Shown here: positions 1-7,265 of the stretch, in pieces
How positions within the stretch are numbered: the first letter of the stretch is position 1
Layout: every line of letters begins with the position of its first letter
Source: Pseudomonadota bacterium
GTDB taxonomy: Bacteria > Pseudomonadota > Gammaproteobacteria > Burkholderiales > Burkholderiaceae_B
Assembly: GCA_023437255.1 (NCBI GenBank)
Contig: JAEZGR010000372.1
Coordinates: 1 to 12,830, forward strand
DNA length: 12,830 nt
Reading direction: 5' to 3'
Position numbers and translations under genes: made by a program
The notes under the pieces: model-generated
Told to the model about the DNA's origin: nothing
Databases searched by the model: none
Seen by the model: the letters and a program-made list of their open reading frames with translations, nothing else

Positions 1-1
1 C

Positions 2-601
2 CTCAGCCGTCACGCGGGCAAGTCGCTGCGCTTTACCATCGGCCCGCTGCGCGCGGGCTTCAGCATTCAGGCCTCCGGCCAGTTGCGCGCCTGCGATCCC
101 GCCGTCGTGCCCGACGTGTCGCTCACCCTGGGTGCCGAGCATCTGAACGAGCTGCCCGGCATATTGCGCAGTCGCGATCTTGCCGCCATTACCGAAAAGC
201 TCCATGTTCAGGGCGACGCCGCCCTGGCCACGCTGGTTTCCGAACTCGCCCGCGACCTGCGCTGGGACATCGAGGAAGACCTGGCCCGCGTTTTCGGAGA
301 CATCATGGGTCCGGCCCTGCTGAGGGGCGGCCGCGCCGCGGTCGATCTCGCGCAATCCGCCGCCCAGCGTGCGGCCGGCAATGTGGCTGAGTACCTCGGC
401 GAGGAGAGCCGCCTCATGGCCACCCGACCGGCGCTCGAAACCTTTGCGGCAGAGTGTGCCGCCATGCTGCAGCGGCTCAACGCGCTCGAGCAGCGTGTCG
501 GGGGTCTGCACAGTGCCCAGGCCGGCCTGCACACGCCCGGTGCTGCCGCCCGTTCGGCTGCATCGGCCGGTGCCCCGCAACCGCGTCGCGGGGGAGCCTG
601 A
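2..601 (+). CDS. ubiJ: UbiJ, ubiquinone biosynthesis accessory factor (5' end missing)
   Basis: The frame is open from the window edge to TGA at 599-601, giving 199 residues with no true start visible. The N-terminal part resembles an SCP2 sterol-carrier-like domain: a short beta-rich stretch, then a segment around residues 35-70 where [10 protein letters not shown] and [17 protein letters not shown] match the general UbiJ pattern. The C-terminal part holds a heptad-like helix ([20 protein letters not shown]), as expected of the UbiJ coiled coil, followed by a low-complexity Ala/Pro tail. In E. coli UbiJ binds ubiquinone intermediates as part of the soluble Ubi complex with UbiK and is needed for aerobic ubiquinone synthesis. 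It sits 2 nt before ubiB, which supports the call. The TTG at position 83 is an internal codon, not the start. About 10-20 residues are probably missing upstream. Confidence 0.82.
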   Translation, partial: LSRHAGKSLRFTIGPLRAGFSIQASGQLRACDPAVVPDVSLTLGAEHLNELPGILRSRDLAAITEKLHVQGDAALATLVSELARDLRWDIEEDLARVFGDIMGPALLRGGRAAVDLAQSAAQRAAGNVAEYLGEESRLMATRPALETFAAECAAMLQRLNALEQRVGGLHSAQAGLHTPGAAARSAASAGAPQPRRGGA

Positions 602-603
602 GC

Positions 604-2160
604 ATGTTCCCCTTCTTCAGGCTGTGCTACATCATCCTGGTTGCGCTGCGCTATCGCCTCGATGAGCTCGTTCTGTCGGGTATCCGGCACCCCGTGGCCT
701 ATGGCCTGCTCAAGGTGCTGCGCTTCGGGCGGCCGCCGCGCATGGCGCGTGGCGAACGGCTGCGGCGCGCACTCGAATCGCTGGGTCCCATCTTCGTCAA
801 GTTCGGTCAGGTGCTCTCCACCCGCCGCGGCCTGATCCCGCTGGATATCGCCATTGAGCTGGCGCTTCTGCAAGACCGGGTCCCTCCTTTCCCGTCGGCG
901 CAGGCGGCCGCGATCATCGAAACGGCGCTGGGCGCTTCGCCACACACCCTGTTCCGTCATTTTGAAGCCGATCCTGTGGCGTCCGCCTCGATCGCGCAGG
1001 TGCATCGGGCCGTTCTGCACGATGGCCGCGAGGTGGCCGTCAAGGTCTTGCGCCCGGGCATGCGCGATGTGCTTGAAAAAGACCTGGCGCTCATGCGTAT
1101 CGTGGCGGGCATGGTCGAGCGCCTGTCGCTCGACGCCCGGCGGCTCAAGCCGCGTCAGGTGGTCGCCGAGTTCCATACGTATCTGCACGATGAGCTCGAC
1201 CTGATCCGCGAAGCTGCCAACTGCAGCCAGCTGCGCCGCAACTTCAGCGAAGAAAGCGGCCGCGAGGGCCTGCTGATGGTGCCGGAGGTGATCTGGGAAT
1301 ACTGCGCCACCACGGTCTTCACGATGGAATGGATGCGCGGCATTCCGGTCAGCCATATCGACCGGCTGACCCAGGCCGGTGTCGACACCAAGGCCCTGGC
1401 ACGCACCGGGGTCGAGATCTTCTTCACCCAGGTGTTCACCGACGGCTTCTTCCATGCCGACATGCACCCGGGCAATATCTATGTGTCCGACGACCCGGCC
1501 ACGCTGGGGCGTTATATCGCGCTCGATTTCGGCATCGTGGGCACGTTGTCGGAGTTCGACAAGAACTACCTCGCCCAGAACTTCCTGGCCTTCTTCCGTC
1601 GCGATTACCGGCGCGTGGCCCAGTTGCACATCGAGTCGGGCTGGGCCCCCGCCACCACGCGCGAAGAAGAGCTCGAAGGTGCGGTTCGTGCCGTGTGCGA
1701 GCCCTACTTCGACCGGCCGCTTTCCGAAATCTCGCTGGGGCAGGTGCTGTTGCGTCTCTTCCAGACCTCGCGCCGCTTCAACGTCGAGATCCAGCCGCAG
1801 CTGGTGCTGCTGCAGAAGACGCTGCTGAACGTCGAAGGCATGGGCCGCGAGCTCGATCCGGGGCTCGACCTCTGGCAGACCGCCAAGCCTTACCTGGAAC
1901 GCTGGATGCACGAGCGGGTGGGCCTGCCCGGCCTGAAGCGCCAACTCGACAAGGAAGCCACTCAGTGGGCGCAGCTGCTGCCGCAGATGCCCCGCCTCAT
2001 GCATGCCCGGCTCAGCGAACCCGATGTGGGCCCCGCACTGTTTCTTGAGCTGCAGCGCCTGAACAAGGCGCAGCGGCAGGGCAATCGCCTGCTGGCGGCG
2101 CTGGTGGCCGTGCTGGCCGTGGGCGTGGCGGCCGGCGTGATGTTCATGGTGCAGCAATGA
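604..2160 (+). CDS. ubiB: UbiB, atypical kinase-like ATPase of ubiquinone biosynthesis
   Basis: 518 residues; the E. coli protein is 546. The ATG at 604 was chosen over upstream in-frame starts because the protein then begins with the family-type [10 protein letters not shown], and a purine-rich site (591-596, GGGGAG type) lies 7 nt upstream. The UbiB/ADCK hallmarks are visible: the KxGQ motif (K66-F-G-Q69), the Ala-rich loop SASIAQVH near residues 127-134 that replaces the kinase Gly-rich loop, the VAVK lysine K147, HADMHPGN at 284-291 (catalytic-loop type) and DFG at 308-310. A single hydrophobic segment at about 496-516 ends the protein and probably anchors it in the inner membrane. E. coli UbiB is described with two such segments, so the C-terminus here is shorter. 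Family members act as ATPases that support the Ubi complex, not as protein kinases. ubiB is translationally coupled to rfaE2 by ATGA. Confidence 0.95.
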   Translation: MFPFFRLCYIILVALRYRLDELVLSGIRHPVAYGLLKVLRFGRPPRMARGERLRRALESLGPIFVKFGQVLSTRRGLIPLDIAIELALLQDRVPPFPSAQAAAIIETALGASPHTLFRHFEADPVASASIAQVHRAVLHDGREVAVKVLRPGMRDVLEKDLALMRIVAGMVERLSLDARRLKPRQVVAEFHTYLHDELDLIREAANCSQLRRNFSEESGREGLLMVPEVIWEYCATTVFTMEWMRGIPVSHIDRLTQAGVDTKALARTGVEIFFTQVFTDGFFHADMHPGNIYVSDDPATLGRYIALDFGIVGTLSEFDKNYLAQNFLAFFRRDYRRVAQLHIESGWAPATTREEELEGAVRAVCEPYFDRPLSEISLGQVLLRLFQTSRRFNVEIQPQLVLLQKTLLNVEGMGRELDPGLDLWQTAKPYLERWMHERVGLPGLKRQLDKEATQWAQLLPQMPRLMHARLSEPDVGPALFLELQRLNKAQRQGNRLLAALVAVLAVGVAAGVMFMVQQ

Positions 2161-2654
2161 CCGCAAGATTTGAAGCAAAGATTCTTCAACCCGAAACCGT
2201 GCGCCTGCAGCTGCTCGACGGCACGCTCGCCCGGCCTCTGGTGTTCACCAATGGGGTGTTCGATATCCTGCATCGGGGGCACGCCACCTACCTCGACGCT
2301 GCTGCCCGCCTGGGCGCCACGCTGGTGGTCGCACTGAACACCGACGCCTCGGTGCGCCGCCTTGGCAAGGGCGACGAGCGCCCGCTCAACGTGCTGGCCG
2401 ATCGCATGGCCATGGTGGCCGCGCTCGGCTGCGTTGATGCCGTGACCTGGTTCGACGAAGACACGCCGCAGGCGCTCATTGAGCTGCTCAAGCCAGAACT
2501 GATCGTGAAGGGCGGCGACTACGACATGGAAAAACTGCCCGAAACGGCCGCCGTGCGCAGCTGGGGCGGTGATGCCGTGGCGATTCCGTTTGAGTTCGAG
2601 CGTTCGACTACTGGCCTGGTGAAGAGGATTCGGGCGCAGTCAGAAGGGCGTTGA
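2157..2654 (+). CDS. rfaE2: D-glycero-beta-D-manno-heptose 1-phosphate adenylyltransferase (RfaE2/HldC)
   Basis: 165 residues, the size of a stand-alone cytidylyltransferase-like domain; in E. coli this activity is the C-terminal half of the bifunctional HldE. The nucleotidyltransferase signature is clear: [12 protein letters not shown] with the HxGH motif at residues 39-42. [12 protein letters not shown] (111-122) and the [11 protein letters not shown] segment (149-158) match the ISSTT-type nucleotide-binding end. The enzyme joins ATP to heptose-1-phosphate to give ADP-D-glycero-heptose, the donor for LPS inner-core heptose. The kinase half (RfaE1) is not in the window. The start overlaps the ubiB stop as ATGA (2157-2160), so translation is probably coupled. 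The last 47 nt overlap the opposing tolC-like gene. Confidence is high for the family and good for the substrate. Confidence 0.93.
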   Translation: MTARFEAKILQPETVRLQLLDGTLARPLVFTNGVFDILHRGHATYLDAAARLGATLVVALNTDASVRRLGKGDERPLNVLADRMAMVAALGCVDAVTWFDEDTPQALIELLKPELIVKGGDYDMEKLPETAAVRSWGGDAVAIPFEFERSTTGLVKRIRAQSEGR

Positions 2655-3960
2655 TGGCCGCCAGGTCGGATTCCTGAAGGATGCCTGCCGCAGCCTTGAG
2701 CTGCAGCCCGTGCATGAGCGTGTCGTAGCGCGCGCGGGCGAGTGCCCGTTGCGTGACATAGAGCTGCTGCTCGGCGTTGAGCACGTCGATATTCACGCGC
2801 ACACCGATCTCGTAGCCGGTGCGGTTGGCCTCGAGGGCCGCCTGGCTGGAGCGTTCGGCGGCCTGCAATGCCTTGACCTGGGCCAGCCCCGACACCACCC
2901 CCTTGAAATGCCGCTGGGCGGCCTGCACGGATTCGCGCCGCGCATTTTCGAGGCGTGCGCGGGCTTCTTGCAGGCGAGAGGTGTATTCGCGCACCCGCGA
3001 TGAAATGCCGCCGCCCGCATACAGGGGAATCGAAAGCTGCACGCCGACCGTGCTGTCGAGCGAACGCGGACCGCTGCGGTAGCCACCCGTGCCGAAGTCG
3101 GAGGCGCTGCCGGTGCGGGCCACGAAATCGACCGTGGGCGCGTGTTCGCCCCGCGCGATATCGATCTGTTTCTGGGCGATGCGGGTCTGCAATTCTGCGT
3201 CGGTCACGAGCAGGCCGGCGTGCGAGGCCTGGTCGGTCCAGTCGTCGAGGCGGGCCGGCTGGGGCGCCGGCAGTTCGGCCTCGCGCGAGAGCTGGGCGAG
3301 GGTGCCGGGGCGTTCGGAAATGATGCGCGCCAGGGCGTCTTCGGCCAGCTGCAGCTCGTTGCGCAGGTTGATCTCGCTGGCCATGACCAGATCGAGCCTG
3401 GCCCGGGCCTCGTGCGCGTCTGTGATGGTGGTGGCGCCCAGTTCGAAGCCCTGCTGCGCGGCACGCAGCTGCGTCTCGATGGCGGCCTTTTCGCTCATGA
3501 GGGCACGCAGGCTGTCTTGCACTGCCAGGACGTCGAAATAGGCCTGCGCGGTGCGCAGCAGCAGATCCTGGTAGGCGACCCGGTGGGCCACGTCGGCCTG
3601 GCTCACTTCAAACTCGGCGCGCTTGACCGTATTCCAGGCGGGCAGGTTGAAGAGGGGTTGGATCAGCGCCAGCGACCACTGGGCATGGGTGTCGGAATCG
3701 CCCCCTGACAGCGTGCGGGCGCGGCGGGTGTCGTCGGCATCGGCTGACGCCTGTGCGGACACATAGGGCAGCAGCCCGGCGCGCGCCTGTGGCAGGCGCT
3801 CCTGGCCGGCCGTGCGCGCGTAGCCGCTGGCGGCATAGATGGGGTCGCGTTCGAGCGCGAGCTGCCAGACTTCGAGCAGGTCGCGGGCGTTCGCAACCGA
3901 AACGCTCGCCATGAAGGCGAGCGCGGAAAGCAGGGTGCTACGCCAGCGCAACGACCTCAT
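2608..3960 (-). CDS. TolC-family outer membrane efflux/secretion channel
   Basis: 450 residues, close to typical TolC (about 470-490 with signal). The N-terminus has a basic start (MRSLRWR), a hydrophobic core and a probable signal peptidase site after VANA (residue 25). The mature protein begins RDLLEVWQLALERDPIYAAS, the usual start of the first outer-membrane efflux repeat. The two repeats are roughly residues 28-220 and 245-440, with long Ala/Glu/Arg/Gln-rich helices for the periplasmic tunnel and strand-like segments such as VGVQLSIPLYAGGGISSRV in the second. The second repeat also has the family segment GYEIGVRVNIDVLNAEQQLY. It should form a trimeric channel working with an RND, MFS or type I secretion partner, but no partner gene is in the window. 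Its ATG abuts the pcm stop directly (TGAATG), with no Shine-Dalgarno motif, so translation probably depends on pcm. Known neighbourhoods of this type in Burkholderiales often carry pcm and tolC together. Confidence 0.92.
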   Translation of the reverse strand: MRSLRWRSTLLSALAFMASVSVANARDLLEVWQLALERDPIYAASGYARTAGQERLPQARAGLLPYVSAQASADADDTRRARTLSGGDSDTHAQWSLALIQPLFNLPAWNTVKRAEFEVSQADVAHRVAYQDLLLRTAQAYFDVLAVQDSLRALMSEKAAIETQLRAAQQGFELGATTITDAHEARARLDLVMASEINLRNELQLAEDALARIISERPGTLAQLSREAELPAPQPARLDDWTDQASHAGLLVTDAELQTRIAQKQIDIARGEHAPTVDFVARTGSASDFGTGGYRSGPRSLDSTVGVQLSIPLYAGGGISSRVREYTSRLQEARARLENARRESVQAAQRHFKGVVSGLAQVKALQAAERSSQAALEANRTGYEIGVRVNIDVLNAEQQLYVTQRALARARYDTLMHGLQLKAAAGILQESDLAAINALLTAPESSSPGQ

Positions 3961-4641
3961 TCAGAATTTGAATTGCGAAACGCTGACGCCGCGCAGGGGC
4001 TTGATGAGCGTGTCGAACAGGGGCGTGGTTTCGAAGCTGGCCGCGCTGTCGCGAGTGATGCGGTAGGCGGTCATGACCGGCGCCTGGCCCACGACGACAA
4101 CGAGGCGGCCGCCGACGCGAAGCTGGTACTTGAGGGCGTCGGGGACGGTGGGTACTGAGCCGGTGACCAGGATGGCGTCGTATTCGGTGGTGCCCCAGCC
4201 CGCGTGGGCGTCGCCCGTTTCGACCGTGACGTTCGTGACCTGATTGCGGGCCAGGTTCTCGGCCCCGAACGCGGCCAGACGGCTGTCGACTTCGACCGAG
4301 GTGACCTGCTGGGCAAGGCGCGCGAGCAATGCAGCCTGGTAGCCGGAGCCGGTGCCGATTTCAAGGACACAGTCGGTGGGTTTCAGGCGCAGTTCTTGTG
4401 CGAAGCGGGCTTCGATCTTGGGCGTGAGCATGGTTTCACGCGTGTCGACCGAGTTGATGATGAGCGGCAGCTCGACGTCGGAAAAGGCCAGCCCTTGCAT
4501 GGGCGCAGGCACGAAGCGTTCGCGGGGAACGTCGAAGAGCGCCTGCAGGACCCGTTCATCGCTGACATCCCACGGGCGGATCTGCTGCTCCACCATATTG
4601 AAGCGGGCATGTTCGAGTTCGGAAAGTGCAGTGGCGTTCAT
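3961..4641 (-). CDS. Protein-L-isoaspartate O-methyltransferase family protein, non-canonical
   Basis: 226 residues from the ATG at 4641. This start was preferred over the frame's first ATG (4695) because a good promoter lies between the two and the protein then begins MNATALSELEHARFNMVEQQ, a family-like N-terminus. The SAM-binding motif I, VLEIGTGSGYQAAL, is at residues 92-105. An acidic residue ends the next strand (VTSVEVDSRLA), and DAILVTGSVP and GGRLVVVVGQ follow, all as in PCMT Rossmann folds. However, the canonical substrate segment of E. coli Pcm (GQTISQP) is replaced here by TRETMLTP (about residues 67-74). It may therefore not repair isoaspartate; it could be a methyltransferase of another specificity. 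Its stop touches the tolC start, so the two genes form a tight pair. The start lacks a strong ribosome-binding site (AATAAG only). Confidence 0.87.
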   Translation of the reverse strand: MNATALSELEHARFNMVEQQIRPWDVSDERVLQALFDVPRERFVPAPMQGLAFSDVELPLIINSVDTRETMLTPKIEARFAQELRLKPTDCVLEIGTGSGYQAALLARLAQQVTSVEVDSRLAAFGAENLARNQVTNVTVETGDAHAGWGTTEYDAILVTGSVPTVPDALKYQLRVGGRLVVVVGQAPVMTAYRITRDSAASFETTPLFDTLIKPLRGVSVSQFKF

Positions 4642-4662
4642 GATCTTATTTTGTAAGTCGAA

Positions 4663-4697
4663 TCTTCCTACTATAGCCGATTTGCCCCGTTCCACAA
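4663..4697 (-). promoter_or_regulatory. Putative sigma70 promoter for pcm-tolC, embedded in the thiD 3' end
   Basis: On the minus strand, TTGTGG (4692-4697) is followed after 16 nt by TATAGT (4670-4675), a good match to -35/-10 boxes. Transcription would start near 4663, about 22 nt before the pcm ATG at 4641. The TAG stop codon of thiD (4671-4673) lies inside the -10 box. It may give pcm-tolC expression independent of the thiamine genes. This is a sequence-pattern prediction only. Confidence 0.55.
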
Positions 4698-5498
4698 GGC
4701 GTGAAAGTGGTGCACCGGCCCATGGCCGAAACCGACTTCCAGATCGCCCGAGCGGCGGATTGCTTCGACCAGGTAGGCCTTGGCGCGGCGCGCGGCCTCA
4801 GGCACGGTCGCGCACTGCGGCAGCAGCGCGGCGAGCGCGGCCGACAGGGTGCAGCCGGTGCCGTGCGTGTTCTTGGTGGGAATGCGGGTGCCGGGCAGTT
4901 CGATCATCTGATCGCCGTCGTGCAGCACGTCGACCGTGTCGTTGCCGGGCAGATGGCCGCCCTTCAGGAATACCCAGCGCTGGCCGTCGTCGGCCAGCTG
5001 GCGGCGCAGGCGCTCGGCCACACGGCGCATTTCCTTGAGCGTTTCCACGGGCCGGCTCTGGAGCAGCACGCCGGCTTCGGGCAGATTGGGGGTGATCATG
5101 GTGGCCTGCGGAAGCAGGCTGTCGCGCAGCTCGTCGATGGCATCGCGCTCGAGCAGGGCGTCGCCACTCTTGGCGATCATGACCGGGTCGAGCACCAGAT
5201 GCACCGGCTTCCAGTGAGCCATGCGTTCGGCCACGACGCGCGTGACAGGCTGCTGACCCAGCATGCCGATCTTCACGGCGTCGATGCGCACGTCGGAAAA
5301 CAGGGTGTCGATCTGCTTGCCCACGAAGGCGGGCGCGACCGGGGCGATGTCGGTGACGCCCAGCGTGTTCTGTGCAGTGAGCGCCGCCACGACGGCGGTG
5401 CCGTATGCGCCCAGCGCACTCATGGCCTTGATGTCGGCCAGGATGCCGGCGCCGCCGGACGGATCGACGCCGGCAATGGTCAGGGTGTTGGGAATCAT
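4671..5498 (-). CDS. thiD: Hydroxymethylpyrimidine/phosphomethylpyrimidine kinase ThiD
   Basis: 275 residues, a usual ThiD length. It phosphorylates HMP and then HMP-P to give HMP-PP, the pyrimidine precursor of thiamine, in the cytoplasm. Family marks, numbered from the ATG at 5498, are: AGVDPSGGAGILADIKA at the N-terminus (ribokinase-fold start), Q43 in TAQNTLGV and M79 in KIGMLG (positions that line the HMP pocket in Salmonella ThiD), DPVMIAKSG at 104-112, and the anion-hole motif GTGCTLSAALAA with G213-C216 near the end. It follows thiG after 11 nt, so both branches of thiamine synthesis are probably co-transcribed. The ribosome-binding site is weak (AAGCAGA). No ThiE domain is fused to it, and no thiE or thiC is in the window. 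Confidence 0.96.
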   Translation of the reverse strand: MIPNTLTIAGVDPSGGAGILADIKAMSALGAYGTAVVAALTAQNTLGVTDIAPVAPAFVGKQIDTLFSDVRIDAVKIGMLGQQPVTRVVAERMAHWKPVHLVLDPVMIAKSGDALLERDAIDELRDSLLPQATMITPNLPEAGVLLQSRPVETLKEMRRVAERLRRQLADDGQRWVFLKGGHLPGNDTVDVLHDGDQMIELPGTRIPTKNTHGTGCTLSAALAALLPQCATVPEAARRAKAYLVEAIRRSGDLEVGFGHGPVHHFHALWNGANRL

Positions 5499-5509
5499 TC
5501 TGCTTGGTT

Positions 5510-6325
5510 TCAGGGGTTGAGCGGTTGCAGCAGACCTTCTTCAGGCGAGCTGGGATCGGCACTGAAATACTTGCGCGGAATGCGGCCCGCACGGAAGGCT
5601 TCGCGGCCGGCCTCGACGGCCTTCTTCATGGCGCTGGCCATGAGGATGGGGTCGCGCGCGCCGGCGATGGCCGTATTCATGAGCACGCCGTCGCAGCCCA
5701 GCTCCATGGCGATGGCCGCGTCGGAGGCGGTGCCGACACCGGCGTCGACGAGCACGGGCACGCTGGACTGATCGATGATGAGGCGCAGGTTCCAGGGGTT
5801 GATGATGCCCATGCCCGAACCAATGAGCGAGGCCAGCGGCATGATCGCCACGCAGCCCAGGTCTTCGAGCATGCGGCATTGAATGGGGTCGTCGGTGCAA
5901 TACACCATGACCTTGAAGCCGTCGGCCACCAGCGTGCGGGCGGCCTCGAGCGTGGCCGGCATGTTGGGGAAGAGGTTGTTTTTGTCGCCCAGAACCTCGA
6001 GCTTGACCAGGTTATGGCCGTCGAGCAGTTCGCGGGCCAGTCGTAGCGTGCGTACGGCTTCCTGGGCGGTGTAGCAGCCCGCCGTATTGGGAAGAATGGT
6101 GTAGCGCGAGGGCGGCAGCACGTCGAGCAGGTTGGGCTCGTCGGCGTTCTGACCGATGTTGGTGCGACGGATGGCGACCGTGACGATCTCGGCGCCGCTG
6201 GTCTCGATGGCCTGGCGGGTTTCTTCGAAATCCTTGTATTTGCCGGTGCCTACGAGCAGTCGGGAACGGTATTCCGTGCCCGCGAGGATGAAGGGGTCTG
6301 CGTGCGTCGTGTCTGCTTGGCTCAT
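5510..6325 (-). CDS. thiG: Thiazole synthase ThiG
   Basis: 271 residues, slightly longer than E. coli ThiG because of a 10-residue N-terminal extension. ThiG forms the thiazole phosphate of thiamine from 1-deoxy-D-xylulose 5-phosphate, dehydroglycine and the sulfur of ThiS thiocarboxylate. Visible family features are [19 protein letters not shown] (about 23-41), the [10 protein letters not shown] segment whose K108 corresponds to the Schiff-base lysine, [12 protein letters not shown], the phosphate-binding [16 protein letters not shown], and [20 protein letters not shown] with [14 protein letters not shown] near the C-terminus. thiS, often directly upstream, is absent: the upstream gene is btuF. 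No Shine-Dalgarno motif precedes the ATG; the leader there is instead pyrimidine-rich (CCTCCC, minus strand). The short distance from btuF suggests a read-through transcript. Confidence 0.97.
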   Translation of the reverse strand: MSQADTTHADPFILAGTEYRSRLLVGTGKYKDFEETRQAIETSGAEIVTVAIRRTNIGQNADEPNLLDVLPPSRYTILPNTAGCYTAQEAVRTLRLARELLDGHNLVKLEVLGDKNNLFPNMPATLEAARTLVADGFKVMVYCTDDPIQCRMLEDLGCVAIMPLASLIGSGMGIINPWNLRLIIDQSSVPVLVDAGVGTASDAAIAMELGCDGVLMNTAIAGARDPILMASAMKKAVEAGREAFRAGRIPRKYFSADPSSPEEGLLQPLNP

Positions 6326-6350
6326 GATGGTCTGGGAGGCTGGATACCGA

Positions 6351-6368
6351 CGGGCGCGAGTGCGCCCG
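6351..6368 (-). promoter_or_regulatory. GC-rich hairpin between btuF and thiG
   Basis: A perfect 7-bp inverted repeat (CGGGCGC / GCGCCCG) with a 4-nt loop lies 25 nt upstream of the thiG ATG. There is no T-run after it on either strand, so it is not a standard intrinsic terminator. It might stabilise a processed btuBF or thiGD mRNA, or affect thiG translation. Its role is inferred. Confidence 0.35.
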
Positions 6369-6391
6369 GCCGATGATCATTCGAGAATAGC

Positions 6392-7264
6392 CTATTTTAG
6401 ACCCTGCGCCGTGGCCGTCTGGTCTGATGTATCGGCGCGGGCCTGGTCGACCGCCGAGCAGAGCGCTTCGGTGGCGTCGATGAGGCGCCGGCCCGGACGA
6501 AACAGGGCGTCGGGGTCGGCGGCACGAACATGGCCGCGTCGCGCGGCAGCCAGGCCGATCTCCGCCCAGCGTTGCCGGACCTCGTGCGTGTCGCGTGCCT
6601 CGCGGGCCGGCGCGACGATGAGCTGCGGGTCGTGCACGAGCACGCTTTCCACGGGCACCTTGGGCGCCGCAAGGACCGAGTCACCATACACATTGACCGC
6701 GCCACAGGTGCGCAGGGCGTCGTTCAACAGCGGGTCGCTGCCGATGGTGTAAAGGGGCAGGCTGCCGACCTCGATGAACACCCGCACCGGCTCGCGGCCC
6801 GTATGGCGTGCCTCGAGCGCGTCGATCCGGGCGAGCATGGCGGCGGCGGTACGGCCGGCCGTCGCCTGTGTGCCCAGCAATGCGCCGATACGCTTCACCT
6901 CGGCGGGCAGCTCACGCAGCGTTCTGGGTGCGGAATACAGCATCTGCGCGTTCATGCGGTTGGCGAGCAGCTCCGCCGGCACGGCGGCACCAAAGCGTTG
7001 CCACGCGATGATGTGTGTGGGCGCCAGCAGAAGCAGCCGTTCCTGGTTGAGCAGGATTCCGTCGCCCACGCGCGGCAGCTGCCGCGCCTGTTCCGGGTAA
7101 TCGCTGCTCGTGACCGTGCCGACGATCTGGTTGCCGGCGCCGGCGGCGTACACCAGCTCGGTGGCGTGCGGTGCCAGGGTGACAACCCGTGCGGGCGCCG
7201 CGCCGGCCGTCGCGTTGACGGCCAGCGCGCAAAGGGCCGCCGCAAGTTGGCTGAGGCCGTGCAT
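6392..7264 (-). CDS. btuF: BtuF-like periplasmic cobalamin-binding protein
   Basis: 290 residues with an N-terminal hydrophobic stretch (residues 5-20) and a likely signal peptidase site near TAGA (19-22). The body follows the class III solute-binding fold of BtuF: RVVTLAPHATELVYAAGAG near the mature start, SSDYPEQARQLPRVGDG, the QERLLLLAPTHIIAWQRFGA segment with W88 in the position of the cobalamin-contacting tryptophan of E. coli BtuF, then PLYTIGSDPLLNDALRTCGA and NVYGDS in the second lobe. It should bind cobalamin in the periplasm and deliver it to the BtuCD transporter, but no btuC or btuD is in the window. A haem or siderophore ligand is possible for this fold. The one-nucleotide spacing from btuB (TAGCATG) and the upstream B12 riboswitch favour cobalamin. 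The signal peptide has hardly any N-terminal positive charge. Confidence 0.9.
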   Translation of the reverse strand: MHGLSQLAAALCALAVNATAGAAPARVVTLAPHATELVYAAGAGNQIVGTVTSSDYPEQARQLPRVGDGILLNQERLLLLAPTHIIAWQRFGAAVPAELLANRMNAQMLYSAPRTLRELPAEVKRIGALLGTQATAGRTAAAMLARIDALEARHTGREPVRVFIEVGSLPLYTIGSDPLLNDALRTCGAVNVYGDSVLAAPKVPVESVLVHDPQLIVAPAREARDTHEVRQRWAEIGLAAARRGHVRAADPDALFRPGRRLIDATEALCSAVDQARADTSDQTATAQGLK

Positions 7265-7265
7265 G

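Noticed and set aside
208-2178. 656-codon open frame on the minus strand opposite ubiJ and ubiB.
   Set aside because: It is the antisense shadow of two conserved genes, with a low-complexity His/Gln/Arg-rich translation and no domain that I recognise.
4642-4695. Longer N-terminus for the pcm-like protein, starting at ATG 4695.
   Set aside because: The added 18 residues are not family-like, overlap thiD, and would begin upstream of the predicted transcription start.
6351-6368. Intrinsic terminator between btuF and thiG.
   Set aside because: The stem is strong, but no T-run follows on either strand, so I list it only as a hairpin of unknown role.
6326-6391. TPP riboswitch in front of thiG.
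   Set aside because: The gap is too short and has none of the conserved thi-box blocks (for example CTGAGA or ACCTGAT).
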